This document shows positions 1 through 8,711 of a DNA stretch of 64,000 bases, one piece after another. A model generated the notes under the pieces. The model did not search any database and was not told the DNA's origin. It worked only from the letters and a program-made list of their open reading frames with translations. The DNA comes from Georhizobium profundi. GTDB taxonomy: Bacteria; Pseudomonadota; Alphaproteobacteria; Rhizobiales; Rhizobiaceae. The translations under genes were made by a program, and so were the position numbers. How positions within the stretch are numbered: position 1 is the first letter of the stretch; each line of letters opens with the position of its first letter. Location of the stretch: NCBI RefSeq assembly GCF_003952725.1, contig NZ_CP032509.1:2566001-2630000 (forward strand), written 5' to 3'.

Positions 1-1809
1 GTTGGGCTTGTAGCCCGGGAAGGGGCCAAGCTCGCCCGCCATTTCGGCCGACGTGGCATAAGCGACGCCGGTCATGATGGCGGTCAGCGCGCCGCAGATC
101 GCGCGGCCTTCCTTGGAGTCGTAAGGAATGCCCGAGGTCATCAGCAGGCCGCCGATATTGGCGTAGCCGAGGCCGAGTGTGCGGTACTTGTAGGAGAGCT
201 CGGCGATCTGGCGCGAGGGGAACTGCGCCATCATGACCGAGATTTCAAGCACCATCGTCCAGAGCCGCACGGCGTGCTCATAGGCTTCGATGTCGATGTT
301 CTTGGTCTGCGCGTCCTTGAACTGCAACAGGTTCAGCGAGGCGAGGTTGCAGGCCGTGTCGTCCAGGAACATGTATTCCGAGCACGGGTTCGATGCACGG
401 ATCGCGCCGGCCGACACGCAGGTGTGCCAGTCGTTCATGGTCGTGTTGAAGTGCAGGCCCGGATCGGCGGATGCCCAGGCGGCTTCGCCGATCTTTTCCC
501 ACAGATCGCGCGCCTTCAGCGTCTTCATCACGCGGCCGTCCTTGCGGGCGGTCAGGTTCCAGTCTCCGTCGCTTTCGACAGCGCGCAGGAAGTCGTCCTT
601 GATGGAGACGGAGTTGTTGGAATTCTGGCCCGAGACGGTCAGATAGGCCTCGGAATCCCAGTCCGTGTCGTAGGTCTTGAAGTCGAGGTCGGTATAGCCC
701 TGCTTGGCGAACTGGATGACGCGCTTGACGTAGTTTTCCGGAACGGCGTCACGCTTGGCGTCCTTGATGGCGCGCTTCAGCGCCGAGTTCAGCTTGGGGT
801 CGAAGCACTCGCCATTGTCGGCCTCGCAGTTGAGGCAGGCCTTCATGATGGTCTTCAGGTGCTTGGCGACGATCTTGGAGCCGGTGACGAGGGCAGCGAC
901 CTTCTGCTCTTCCTTCACCTTCCAGTCGATGTAGGCTTCGATGTCCGGATGATCGATGTCGACGACGACCATCTTGGCGGCGCGGCGCGTGGTGCCGCCC
1001 GACTTGATGGCGCCGGCTGCCCGGTCGCCGATCTTGAGGAAGGACATCAGGCCCGACGACTTGCCACCGCCCGACAGCTTTTCGCCTTCGCCGCGCAGGT
1101 AGGAGAAGTTGGAGCCGGTGCCCGAACCGTATTTGAAGAGGCGCGCCTCACGGACCCAGAGGTCCATGATGCCGCTTTCATTGACCAGATCGTCTTCGAC
1201 CGACTGGATGAAGCACGCATGCGGCTGCGGGTGCTCATAGGCCGACTGCGACTGGACGAGCTTCTTGGTGAAGGGATCGACATAGTAGTGGCCCTGGCCG
1301 GGGCCATCGATGCCATAGGCCCAGTGCAGGCCGGTGTTGAACCATTGCGGGGAATTCGGCGCGACGCGCTGCGTGGCGAGCATGTAGGCGAGCTCGTCCA
1401 TGAAGGCGGAGGCGTCTTCTTCCGAATTGAAATAGCCGCCCTTCCAGCCCCAGTAGGTCCAGGTGCCCGCAAGACGGGTGAAGACCTGGCGGGCATCGGT
1501 TTCGGAACCGTAGCGCTCGTCCTCGGGCAGTTCGGCGAGGGCGGTCTCGTCGGCGACCGAACGCCACAGGAACGACGGCACGTCGTTTTCCTCGACGCGC
1601 TTCAGGCGGGCAGGAACGCCGGCCTTGCGGAAATATTTCTGGGCGAGGATGTCGGCCGCAACCTGGCTGAACTGCGCCGGAACGTCGATGTCGGCGAGCC
1701 GGAAGACGACGGAGCCATCCGGATTCTTGATCTCGCTGATGGCCTTGCGGAATTCGATGGCCGCATAGGCCGATTGCCCCGCTTCAGTAAACCGCCGCTC
1801 GATGCGCAT
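1..1809 (-). CDS. nrdJ: Vitamin B12-dependent (class II) ribonucleotide reductase, partial
   Basis: Reduces ribonucleotides to deoxyribonucleotides with adenosylcobalamin as radical source. The gene reads right to left and leaves the window, so only the first 603 codons are present; class II NrdJ proteins of this type are roughly twice that long. Visible hallmarks are the N-terminal MRIERRFT start typical of alphaproteobacterial NrdJ, the stretch CFIQSVEDDLVNESGIMDLW, the KYGSGTGSNFS segment, and the active-site NPCSEYMFLDD motif. The ATG at 1809 has a GGACGAGGGA ribosome site just upstream. Tandem NrdR boxes lie about 130 bp upstream of the start. No cobalamin riboswitch was recognised in the leader. 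The long plus-strand frame over this gene is a shadow. Confidence 0.95.
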   Translation of the reverse strand, partial: MRIERRFTEAGQSAYAAIEFRKAISEIKNPDGSVVFRLADIDVPAQFSQVAADILAQKYFRKAGVPARLKRVEENDVPSFLWRSVADETALAELPEDERYGSETDARQVFTRLAGTWTYWGWKGGYFNSEEDASAFMDELAYMLATQRVAPNSPQWFNTGLHWAYGIDGPGQGHYYVDPFTKKLVQSQSAYEHPQPHACFIQSVEDDLVNESGIMDLWVREARLFKYGSGTGSNFSYLRGEGEKLSGGGKSSGLMSFLKIGDRAAGAIKSGGTTRRAAKMVVVDIDHPDIEAYIDWKVKEEQKVAALVTGSKIVAKHLKTIMKACLNCEADNGECFDPKLNSALKRAIKDAKRDAVPENYVKRVIQFAKQGYTDLDFKTYDTDWDSEAYLTVSGQNSNNSVSIKDDFLRAVESDGDWNLTARKDGRVMKTLKARDLWEKIGEAAWASADPGLHFNTTMNDWHTCVSAGAIRASNPCSEYMFLDDTACNLASLNLLQFKDAQTKNIDIEAYEHAVRLWTMVLEISVMMAQFPSRQIAELSYKYRTLGLGYANIGGLLMTSGIPYDSKEGRAICGALTAIMTGVAYATSAEMAGELGPFPGYKPN

Positions 1810-1940
1810 TGTCCCTCGTCCTTGTCGTGGTGTGCCTGCCGACGGTCTTCGTGGCGGGCGCAATTTGTCATCATCCGGCGGCGCTCTTCATGGCGCGGCC
1901 AGCCCTCGAAATCCGGTCTCGTGATGGAATCGAGTGATCC

Positions 1941-1987
1941 AGACCGTATGTTGTGTTGATGGTGGCTGGCAACACTAAATATAGTGT
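1941..1987 (-). promoter_or_regulatory. Tandem NrdR boxes upstream of nrdJ
   Basis: Two NrdR-like 16-mers: ACACTAAATATAGTGT at 1972-1987, matching 15 of 16 positions of the published consensus (acaCwAtATaTwGtGt), and a weaker one at 1941-1956 (agaccgtatgttgtgt, 12 of 16). They start 31 bp apart, which is the three-helical-turn spacing usual for cooperative NrdR binding. NrdR is the ATP-cone repressor of ribonucleotide reductase genes, so repression of nrdJ at high dATP is expected. Confidence 0.8.
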
Positions 1988-2390
1988 AAATCCACCGTTT
2001 CCGCTACCCCTGCCGCCGCCTGCGGCAACCCCCGTTACGCCATGCCAAGGCAGCCCGAGGAAGGATCCGCAACGGATCATCCGACTGGGCTCACCAACGC
2101 TTACTGTCTTGATTTGTGACCGGCTTCTTCATGCCGGCGGGCCGTTGTTCACAGCGTGATAACCAATAGACTGCGACTCGGATCATGGGTCAAGAGCTGG
2201 TCGAGCGCTTGGATGTGAATACCAGATGTTGTGCGCTGGGAGGGTGGAAACTGGGGAAAGTCGAACCCGTTGGAACTCTGGACTTGCCAAACGCTTCAAG
2301 TACGAAAAATGACATAGAAAATTGGGGGTGGGCCAGTGTCCGAACGACCTCTGCTCCGTCTCCGCCCTGTTGATAAGTGGGATCACTGCA
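1988..2390. other. Intergenic stretch between nrdJ operator and NUDIX gene
   Basis: About 400 bp with no convincing gene. It contains a short hairpin CCGGC-N8-GCCGG near 2119-2136 without a T tract. The several short overlapping frames here lack ribosome sites and family resemblance. It presumably holds the divergent promoters of nrdJ and the NUDIX gene. Confidence 0.4.
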
Positions 2391-2852
2391 ATGACTTCGT
2401 TGACGCTCATGGATCGCATCGCTTCCGGCTCTTCCCGGCGCGCGTCGAAGAAGCAGTATGGTGCGGTGCCCTATCAGATGATCGAGGGGCGTTGCGCCTT
2501 CCTCCTGATCACCTCGCGGCGCACCGGGCGCTGGATTTTTCCGAAAGGCTCGCTGATCGAAGGCCTGACGCCGCAGGAGACGGCAGCCCAGGAGGCTTTC
2601 GAAGAGGCGGGCGTCGAAGGGCATGTCCATCCGGAACCGGTCGGCAGCTACCGGACGGTGAAGCAGTTGCTTCGCCGCACGATCATCCATGTGGAGGTGT
2701 TTCCGCTGCTCGTGGAGCGCCAACTCGACGAGTGGCCAGAGATCGGGCAGCGCTACCGCCACTGGGTGATGCTGAAAGAAGCCAAACGCCTGCTGTCCGA
2801 CCGAGGCGCCGTGGCGATGGCGGAGGCTGTGGACAAGCTGGTGACTCCCTGA
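2391..2852 (+). CDS. NUDIX hydrolase, diphosphoinositol-polyphosphate-phosphohydrolase-like
   Basis: Predicted pyrophosphohydrolase of 153 aa. The Nudix helix is present as PKGSLIEGLTPQETAAQEAF followed by EEAGV. It matches the clade common in rhizobia (PKGxxxxGLTxxEAAAxEAxEEAG) rather than the strict consensus: the first conserved Glu is Leu and the Arg of REUXEE is Gln, while the metal-binding EE pair is kept. The substrate cannot be read from sequence; diphosphoinositol or nucleoside polyphosphates are the family's usual ones. I chose the ATG at 2391 because the conserved region begins shortly after it. The gene converges on pit with a 16-bp gap. Confidence 0.85.
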   Translation: MTSLTLMDRIASGSSRRASKKQYGAVPYQMIEGRCAFLLITSRRTGRWIFPKGSLIEGLTPQETAAQEAFEEAGVEGHVHPEPVGSYRTVKQLLRRTIIHVEVFPLLVERQLDEWPEIGQRYRHWVMLKEAKRLLSDRGAVAMAEAVDKLVTP

Positions 2853-2868
2853 AGCCTGCTCCGGGCGG

Positions 2869-4374
2869 TCAGGCCACGATCAGGAGGCCGATCAGCCAGT
2901 AGAGCAGGGCGGACAGGAGACCGGCCGCCGGAACGGTGATCACCCAGGCGGCTGCAATCTGCAGGCCGTGCTGACGGCGCACAAGCCGACGGCGTTCGCG
3001 CTTCTGGAAATTGGCGAGTGCCTCTTCCGGAGTCTTGTTGAGGCGGTCGGTGTTCAGGAAGAGCGAATAGGGCTGGACGGCCGGATTGCGCACGCCGCGG
3101 TTCGACGTCGCCTCGCGCAGGAAGCCGACGCCGAAGACGGCGCCGATGGCAATGTGCGTCGAGGACACGGGCAGTCCAAGCCAGGAAGCGATGAGAACGG
3201 TGGTTGCTGCGGCGAAGGCGACGCAATAGGCGCGGATCTCGTTCATCTTGGTGATCTTTTCACCGACGAGCCTGATCAGCCGCGGACCGAACAAAGCAAG
3301 GCCGAGCGCGATGCCGACCGCGCCGATCGCCAGCACCCACAGCGGAAGGGCGACAGCGGCGACATCGGTCGAGCCGCTGCCGGCTGCCGCAACGATCGCG
3401 GCGAGCGGCCCGACCGCATTGGCGACATCATTGGCGCCGTGGGCGAAGGACAAAAGCGCTGCCGCGAAGATCAAGGGCAGGCGGAAGAGACCGTTGATGC
3501 TCTTGGACCGGTTCTCCAGCCCGATCGACCGGCGCATCACCCACGGACGCGCCAGCATCCAGCTGATGACCGCGAAGACGGCGCCAAGCATCAGAACCTG
3601 GAGCGGGCTGGCACTCCAGATCCGGCTCAATCCCTTGATCGTGAGATACATCGCGAAGACTGCGGCCATGCCGGAGATGAGCACCGGCACCCAGATGCGG
3701 GCCGCTGCGATCTTGTCTTCCCGTTCCAGGATGGTCGCGTTGGCGAAAGCCAGCACGCCGGCGGCCATGACGCCGCCTAGCACCGGCGAGATGACCCAGC
3801 TCGCGACGATGGTCGCCAGCACTGGCCATGCGACGACGCTGAAGCCGGCCGCCGCGACGCCAGCTCCGATGACGCCGCCGACGACGGAGTGGGTCGTGGA
3901 AACGGGTGCTCCGAGATAGGTGGCGAGATTGATCCACAGGGCGGAGGAGAGCAGGGCGGCCGTCATCACGACGATGAAGTCCACCGTTTCGAGATGAACG
4001 GCTGGCAGCAGCAACTCGCTGGAGATGGTCTTGACGACATCGCCGCCCGCGAGCAACGCGCCGGCACTTTCGCACACGACCGCAATTGCGATCGCGCCGG
4101 CCATGGTGAGTGCCCGGCTGCCGACGGCCGGTCCCATATTGTTGGCAACGTCGTTCGCGCCAATGTTGAGCGCCATGTAACCGGCAATGACGGACGCGAT
4201 GATGACGAGGTAGCTGAGCGGACCTTCGACGGCATAGAATGCCGCAACCACCATGGCGCCGAGCAGGAAGACGAGCGCGATCCCTGGAAAGGCCAGGCTT
4301 CTGGAGAGGTCTCCAGTCGCCGTTTCCAGGTTGACGACCTTGTTCAGGTCCTTGTCGAGTGCGCTCTTGGCCAT
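2869..4374 (-). CDS. pit: Inorganic phosphate transporter, PiT family
   Basis: Low-affinity phosphate carrier (PF01384) of 501 aa. Two homologous GANDVANxxGP blocks are visible (NIGANDVANNMGPAVGSRAL in the first half, AHGANDVANAVGPLAA in the second), together with the paired PVSTTHS and PVSSTHI motifs that mark the inverted repeats of this family. There are about ten hydrophobic segments and a hydrophilic C-terminal loop. I set the start at 4374 (MAKSALDKDLNK, as in rhizobial relatives); a longer frame to 4416 would run through the PHO box. That box ends only 12 bp before this ATG, a position that suits repression by PhoB. In Sinorhizobium meliloti the orfA-pit system is known to be PhoB-repressed. 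Confidence 0.93.
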   Translation of the reverse strand: MAKSALDKDLNKVVNLETATGDLSRSLAFPGIALVFLLGAMVVAAFYAVEGPLSYLVIIASVIAGYMALNIGANDVANNMGPAVGSRALTMAGAIAIAVVCESAGALLAGGDVVKTISSELLLPAVHLETVDFIVVMTAALLSSALWINLATYLGAPVSTTHSVVGGVIGAGVAAAGFSVVAWPVLATIVASWVISPVLGGVMAAGVLAFANATILEREDKIAAARIWVPVLISGMAAVFAMYLTIKGLSRIWSASPLQVLMLGAVFAVISWMLARPWVMRRSIGLENRSKSINGLFRLPLIFAAALLSFAHGANDVANAVGPLAAIVAAAGSGSTDVAAVALPLWVLAIGAVGIALGLALFGPRLIRLVGEKITKMNEIRAYCVAFAAATTVLIASWLGLPVSSTHIAIGAVFGVGFLREATSNRGVRNPAVQPYSLFLNTDRLNKTPEEALANFQKRERRRLVRRQHGLQIAAAWVITVPAAGLLSALLYWLIGLLIVA

Positions 4375-4386
4375 GCTTGCCCGTTC

Positions 4387-4404
4387 ATGACAGTTTTGTG
4401 ACAG
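4387..4404 (-). promoter_or_regulatory. PHO box in front of pit
   Basis: On the minus strand the sequence reads CTGTCAC-AAAA-CTGTCAT: two 7-mers 11 bp apart, matching the PhoB consensus in 13 of 14 positions. It lies 12 bp upstream of the pit start codon, where bound PhoB would block transcription or early elongation rather than activate. Confidence 0.8.
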
Positions 4405-4517
4405 TGGGGGGCGCATAGCATCTGAAGGCCGGGGCGGGCACCCCCGACGGTCCGATCAACCACATTATTTGAGGGGCGCCTCTGCCGCCGCGCGCTTGCT
4501 GGTCACTTGCCCCCTCT

Positions 4518-4535
4518 CTGTCATCCCACTGTCAT
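4518..4535 (+). promoter_or_regulatory. PHO box in front of phytase-like gene
   Basis: Perfect direct repeat CTGTCAT-CCCA-CTGTCAT with 11-bp spacing, 60 bp upstream of the start codon at 4596. This is the classical activating position for PhoB and predicts induction of the phytase-like gene on phosphate starvation. Confidence 0.85.
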
Positions 4536-4595
4536 CGACACATTGCATGAGCAGGCACGGCGCGATCGACGCGCGATGTCCGATTGGAGGGGCTC

Positions 4596-6797
4596 ATGAC
4601 GACCACCAAACATTTTGCACTGACCTTGCTTGCAGGCACCCTGCTGACCACCACCGGTGCATGGGCGCAGGAAGCCATGAACTTCAACCGGATCGCGTCC
4701 TTCCCGGTCGTCGACAACAAGCCGGAAGGCGCCGACGTCAACGCGCCGTCTTCCGCCGAGATCATCACGGCCACCGAAGATGGCATGATGCTGATCTATT
4801 CCGATAGCCCGGCAGGTGGCATCGGCTTCATCGACATCACCGACGCCGCTGCGCCCGTTGCCGGCGGCTTCCTTGCCATGGACGGCGGTGAGCCTACCGC
4901 CGTTTCCGTTGCTGGCTCCAAGGTGCTGGTCGGCGTCAACACGACCGAAGACCTGACGCAGCCTTCGGGCTTCCTGGCTGTCGTCGATATTGCGACGCAG
5001 ACGATGGAAGCGCAGTGCGATCTTGGCGGTCAGCCTGATTCCACCGCAGTATCACCGGACGGTACGTTCGCTGCGGTCGCCATCGAGAACCAGCGTGACG
5101 AGGACCTGAACGACGGCGTCATCCCGCAGATGCCTGCCGGGGACGTGAAGATCTTCCCGCTGACCGATGGCGTGCCGGATTGCGATGCAATGATCACGGT
5201 GGACCTGACGGGCCTCGCCGAAATTGCGCCGGAAGACCCGGAGCCAGAATTCGTCGACTTCAATGAAGCTAACGAACTTGCCGTGACGCTTCAGGAAAAC
5301 AACCATATTGCGATCATCAACGCGGCCGATGGCACTGTGACTGCGCATTTTTCCGCTGGTGCGGTGGACCTGACAGGCATCGACACGGAAGACGATGGTG
5401 CGTTCGATTTCTCCGGCTCGGCGACGGCCGTGAAGCGCGAGCCCGATGCGATCCAGTGGCTGGACGATGACCGCTTCGCCATCGCCAACGAGGGTGACTA
5501 CGAAGGGGGGTCGCGCGGCTTCACCATCATGAACAAGATGGGCGAAGTGCTCTATGAGAGCGGCAACAGCTTCGAGCACGAAGTGGCGCTCCTCGGCCAC
5601 TATCCCGACGGTCGTTCGGACGCCAAGGGCATCGAGCCGGAGGGCATGGAAGTCGCCCGCTTCGGCGACGAAACGCTGATCCTGCCTTTGTCGGAGCGTG
5701 GTTCGGTCGTTGGCGTCTATCGCGACAACGGTGCAGATGCTGCGCCTGAGCTTCTGCAGATCCTGCCCTCGGGCATCTCGCCGGAAGGCATCGTTGCGAT
5801 CCCTGAGCGCAACCTTTTCGCGGTCGCCAACGAAGTCGACCTTATCGAAGACGGTGGCGTGCGTGCGCATGTCATGATCTTCGAGCGCACCGAGGGTGCC
5901 GCCCAGTACCCGACGATCGTCTCCACGCGCGACGAGAATGAACTGCCGATCGCTTTCGGTGCGTTGTCGGGCCTCGCTGCCGATCCGTCCGAAGCCGGGC
6001 GCCTCTATGCTGTCAGCGATTCCGTGTTCGCTGCCCAGCCGCGCATGTATGTGATCGATGCCAGCGTGACGCCTGCTCAGATCACCGACGCCATCACGAT
6101 CACCCGCGATGGCGAAACCGCGCAAAACATGGATCTGGAAGGCATCGTTGCAGACGGCGAGGGCGGCTTCTGGCTCGCCAATGAGGGCGATGCCGATGAG
6201 GGCATTCCGCATGCGATCTATCGTGTGAATGCCGAAGGCGCGATCCAGGAGGAAGTCCTCTTCCCTGAAGCACTGCTTGAGGGTGCCACGCGGTCCGGCG
6301 CCGAAGGCATCACGATGATCGACGGGACACTCTGGATCGCCATCCAGCGCGAGTGGGGCAACGATCCCGAAGGCATGGTGAAGCTGGTTTCCTATACGCC
6401 GGCTTCGGGCGAGTGGGCAGCCGTTCACTATCCGCTTGAAGCGAAGGGCGAGGGCTGGGTCGGCTTGTCCGAGATCACGCTGCACGGTGAGTATGTCTAC
6501 ATCGTCGAGCGCGATAACCAGATTGGTGCGGCAGCCGTGCTGAAGAAGCTCTATCGCGTACCGGTCGCCGAGCTTGCAGGCGCCGAACTTGGCGGTGAAC
6601 TGCCTGTGGTCACTAAGGAAGAAGTCCACGACTTCCTTCCGGATCTTGCGGCTTACAACGGCTACATCGTCGACAAGGTCGAAGGCTTTGCCGTCGACGC
6701 CAGTGGGGAAGCCTTCGTCGTCACCGACAATGACGGCGTGGACGATTCCTCCGGCGAAACCTTCTTCTGGTCGATCGGCGCCGTTTCCGAGCTCTGA
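4596..6797 (+). CDS. Secreted phytase-like (esterase-like) beta-propeller protein
   Basis: Exported protein of 733 aa, probably a phosphoesterase used for phosphorus scavenging. A Sec signal peptide is clear (MTTTKHFALTLLAGTLL, cleavage after AWA-Q). The N-terminal half resembles choice-of-anchor-I / beta-propeller repeats (VSSAEIITA-like opening, repeated GGxPTxVxV strands). The C-terminal third carries the esterase-like activity of phytase pattern (PF13449): LSGLAADPSEAGRLYAVSD, MDLEGIVADGEGGFWLANEG, and VEGFAVDASGEAFVVTDNDG with SSGET near the end. It is strongly acidic, as expected for a periplasmic calcium-binding fold. ATG 4596 follows GGAGGGG. A perfect PHO box upstream and a strong terminator downstream make it a single-gene Pho-regulon unit. 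Confidence 0.85.
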   Translation: MTTTKHFALTLLAGTLLTTTGAWAQEAMNFNRIASFPVVDNKPEGADVNAPSSAEIITATEDGMMLIYSDSPAGGIGFIDITDAAAPVAGGFLAMDGGEPTAVSVAGSKVLVGVNTTEDLTQPSGFLAVVDIATQTMEAQCDLGGQPDSTAVSPDGTFAAVAIENQRDEDLNDGVIPQMPAGDVKIFPLTDGVPDCDAMITVDLTGLAEIAPEDPEPEFVDFNEANELAVTLQENNHIAIINAADGTVTAHFSAGAVDLTGIDTEDDGAFDFSGSATAVKREPDAIQWLDDDRFAIANEGDYEGGSRGFTIMNKMGEVLYESGNSFEHEVALLGHYPDGRSDAKGIEPEGMEVARFGDETLILPLSERGSVVGVYRDNGADAAPELLQILPSGISPEGIVAIPERNLFAVANEVDLIEDGGVRAHVMIFERTEGAAQYPTIVSTRDENELPIAFGALSGLAADPSEAGRLYAVSDSVFAAQPRMYVIDASVTPAQITDAITITRDGETAQNMDLEGIVADGEGGFWLANEGDADEGIPHAIYRVNAEGAIQEEVLFPEALLEGATRSGAEGITMIDGTLWIAIQREWGNDPEGMVKLVSYTPASGEWAAVHYPLEAKGEGWVGLSEITLHGEYVYIVERDNQIGAAAVLKKLYRVPVAELAGAELGGELPVVTKEEVHDFLPDLAAYNGYIVDKVEGFAVDASGEAFVVTDNDGVDDSSGETFFWSIGAVSEL

Positions 6798-6820
6798 GCG
6801 TTTCTTCGGACAATCATGAA

Positions 6821-6846
6821 AGGCCGGGCTTTCGCCCGGCCTTTTT
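6821..6846 (+). terminator. Rho-independent terminator after phytase-like gene
   Basis: Perfect 9-bp stem AGGCCGGGC / GCCCGGCCT with a TTTC loop followed by TTTTC, 24 bp after the stop codon. It can act on both converging genes. Confidence 0.9.
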
Positions 6847-6870
6847 CGTTTGCGGCAGGTTCGGCCAGAC

Positions 6871-7635
6871 CTAGATGTTCTGGCCGCCCGAGACCTCGAT
6901 CCGCTGTCCCGTCATCCAGCCGAACTCCCCGACGAGCAGGCTCGACAGCGCGCCGCCGATGTCGTCGGGCAAACCGGCTCTGCCCATTGCGGTGGTTGCC
7001 GCGACCATTTCGTTGACATGGGCATTTTCGCGCACGACGCCGCCGCCGAAATCGGTTTCGATGGCGCCTGGTGCGATGGTGTTGACGGAGATCCGGCGTG
7101 CGCCCAGTTCCTTCGCGAGGTAACGCGTCAGCACCTCGATACCGCCCTTCATCGCAGCATAGGCGGAGTAGCCGGGGAGGGTGAAGCGGGCCAGCCCGCT
7201 GGAGACGTTCACAATCCGACCGCCGTCCTCGATCATCGGCAGAAGGTGCTGGGTCAGGAAGAAAACGCCCTTGAGATGGATGGCGACGAGGTGATCGAAA
7301 TCCTCTTCCGTGGTCTCGGCGAACGGCTTGTGGATGCCCGTGCCCGCATTGTTGACGAGAAAATCGATCGTCTCCCGATCGAATGTCTGCCGCAGCGTCT
7401 GGCGCAGTTCGTCGCCGAAGGATGCGAATGTGTCCGTGCGCGTCGTATCAAGCTTGAGTGCTGCTGCGCGCACGCCCGCCTGCCGTGCTTCGGCAACGAC
7501 GGCGTCGGCATCCTCGCGGTTGTTGTTATAGGTGACGACGAGGTCGACGCCCTTCTTGGCGAGATGCTCTGCGGTGTTGCGGCCAAGGCCACGGCTGCCG
7601 CCGGTAATCAGAGCGATCTTGGTCGTACTGGTCAT
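6871..7635 (-). CDS. Short-chain dehydrogenase/reductase
   Basis: NAD(P)-dependent oxidoreductase of 254 aa. Classical SDR features are in order: TGGSRGLG nucleotide-binding turn, NNAG, the Ser of NVSSGLARF, the YSAYAAMKGG stretch holding the YxxxK catalytic pair, and SVNTIAPGAIETDF. The C-terminal segment WMTGQRIEVSGG is typical of the fabG-like subgroup. Start 7635 follows an AGGAG site; the longer frame adds eight unlikely residues. It is divergent from an AraC-family activator, an arrangement common for reductases controlled by that regulator. The substrate is unknown. Confidence 0.88.
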   Translation of the reverse strand: MTSTTKIALITGGSRGLGRNTAEHLAKKGVDLVVTYNNNREDADAVVAEARQAGVRAAALKLDTTRTDTFASFGDELRQTLRQTFDRETIDFLVNNAGTGIHKPFAETTEEDFDHLVAIHLKGVFFLTQHLLPMIEDGGRIVNVSSGLARFTLPGYSAYAAMKGGIEVLTRYLAKELGARRISVNTIAPGAIETDFGGGVVRENAHVNEMVAATTAMGRAGLPDDIGGALSSLLVGEFGWMTGQRIEVSGGQNI

Positions 7636-7781
7636 GGGGAACTCCTTCCGAATAAACATGGCCTGTCTTAGCCGCTGGTTGCTTCAATGGCTTGACGGAT
7701 AATCGGGATGTCTTGCCTATTCCTCCAGAAGTGTCGGTGCCAATATTTTCAAACGTCCTGCTGCAGGTCTATATTCGCCCT

Positions 7782-8681
7782 ATGAAGAGCGAAAACATCA
7801 TCGAAAAACTCCGGCCAGGTGTGATCGCCTATGCGGATGCCAACGGCGCAGGCGAGCAGCCGTTGATGACATCGATACCCGGCTTGAGCATCGTGCGAAG
7901 CCGGAAGGCGACCGACATCGAGCCGATGGTCTACCAGCCGCTCTTCTGCTTCGTGCTGCAGGGCGCGAAGGAGTCCGTCGTCGGCGACATGCGCGTGCGG
8001 TTCGCCGAAGGCCAGTCGCTCATCGTCGGTCTCGACCTGCCGGCTGAAAGCAGGGTTGTTCTGGCGAGCGAGGATAAGCCCTATCTCGCGATCGCCGTCG
8101 CGCTGGACGTTGCGATGATGCGCGAACTCGCGGTGCAGTCCGGCCTGAGGACCACGACAAACGGGTCGGTACAGGCGAACTGCGAAACGCTCCAGGTGGG
8201 GGTGCCGGATGCGGCTCTCGTCGATGCCATGGCCCGGCTCTTTGCACTGGTGGACCAGCCTGAGGCACCGATCCTGGCGCCGCTGGTCATCCGGGAAATT
8301 CATTACCGGGTGCTGAGCGCTGGCCATGCGGGCGTGCTTCGGATGCTGGCACGCGCCGATAGCCACATCAGCCGCATTGCGAGCGTCATCGCAACGATCA
8401 AGGATCGCTTCGACGAACCGCTGAAGATCGAGGACCTCGCGCATACGGCAGGCATGAGCATGTCGGCCTTTCACGAGCACTTCAAGGCCGTGACGCGAAC
8501 GACGCCACTGCAGTTCCAGAAGAGGCTCAGGCTGATCGAGGCGAGACGCCTGATGTTCGCAGGCTCGCATTCCGTTACGCGGGCCGCGTTTGAGGTTGGC
8601 TACGAAAGTGCTTCGCAGTTCAGTCGCGAATACAGCCGCCATTTCGGGGTTGCGCCCAGCGACGACCGTGCTTTCGCTTAA
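7782..8681 (+). CDS. AraC-family transcriptional regulator
   Basis: 299-aa regulator with an AraC-type N-terminal effector domain (PF06719-like; YQPLFCFVLQGAKESVVGD, then EGQSLIVGLDLP) and a C-terminal double HTH (RFDEPLKIEDLAHTAGMSMS; FEVGYESASQFSREYSRHFG). The ATG at 7782 (MKSENIIEKLRPG) fits the family start; 30 further upstream codons are open but lack family resemblance. The 146-bp gap to the divergent SDR gene should contain its operators. Relatives of this subgroup often activate an adjacent aldo-keto or SDR reductase. Confidence 0.88.
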   Translation: MKSENIIEKLRPGVIAYADANGAGEQPLMTSIPGLSIVRSRKATDIEPMVYQPLFCFVLQGAKESVVGDMRVRFAEGQSLIVGLDLPAESRVVLASEDKPYLAIAVALDVAMMRELAVQSGLRTTTNGSVQANCETLQVGVPDAALVDAMARLFALVDQPEAPILAPLVIREIHYRVLSAGHAGVLRMLARADSHISRIASVIATIKDRFDEPLKIEDLAHTAGMSMSAFHEHFKAVTRTTPLQFQKRLRLIEARRLMFAGSHSVTRAAFEVGYESASQFSREYSRHFGVAPSDDRAFA

Positions 8682-8711
8682 GACAGTATCTGCCGACGAT
8701 CGGCCGCCTGC

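Noticed and set aside
274..1959. 561-aa plus-strand frame
   Set aside because: Shadow of nrdJ, whose minus-strand translation matches the class II reductase throughout.
1810..2390. Cobalamin riboswitch before nrdJ
   Set aside because: Expected for a B12 enzyme, but I found no B12-box-like core; left as a search to be run.
5052..6629. 525-aa minus-strand frame
   Set aside because: Lies within the phytase-like gene, which has a signal peptide, ribosome site, PHO box and terminator; the minus frame has none.
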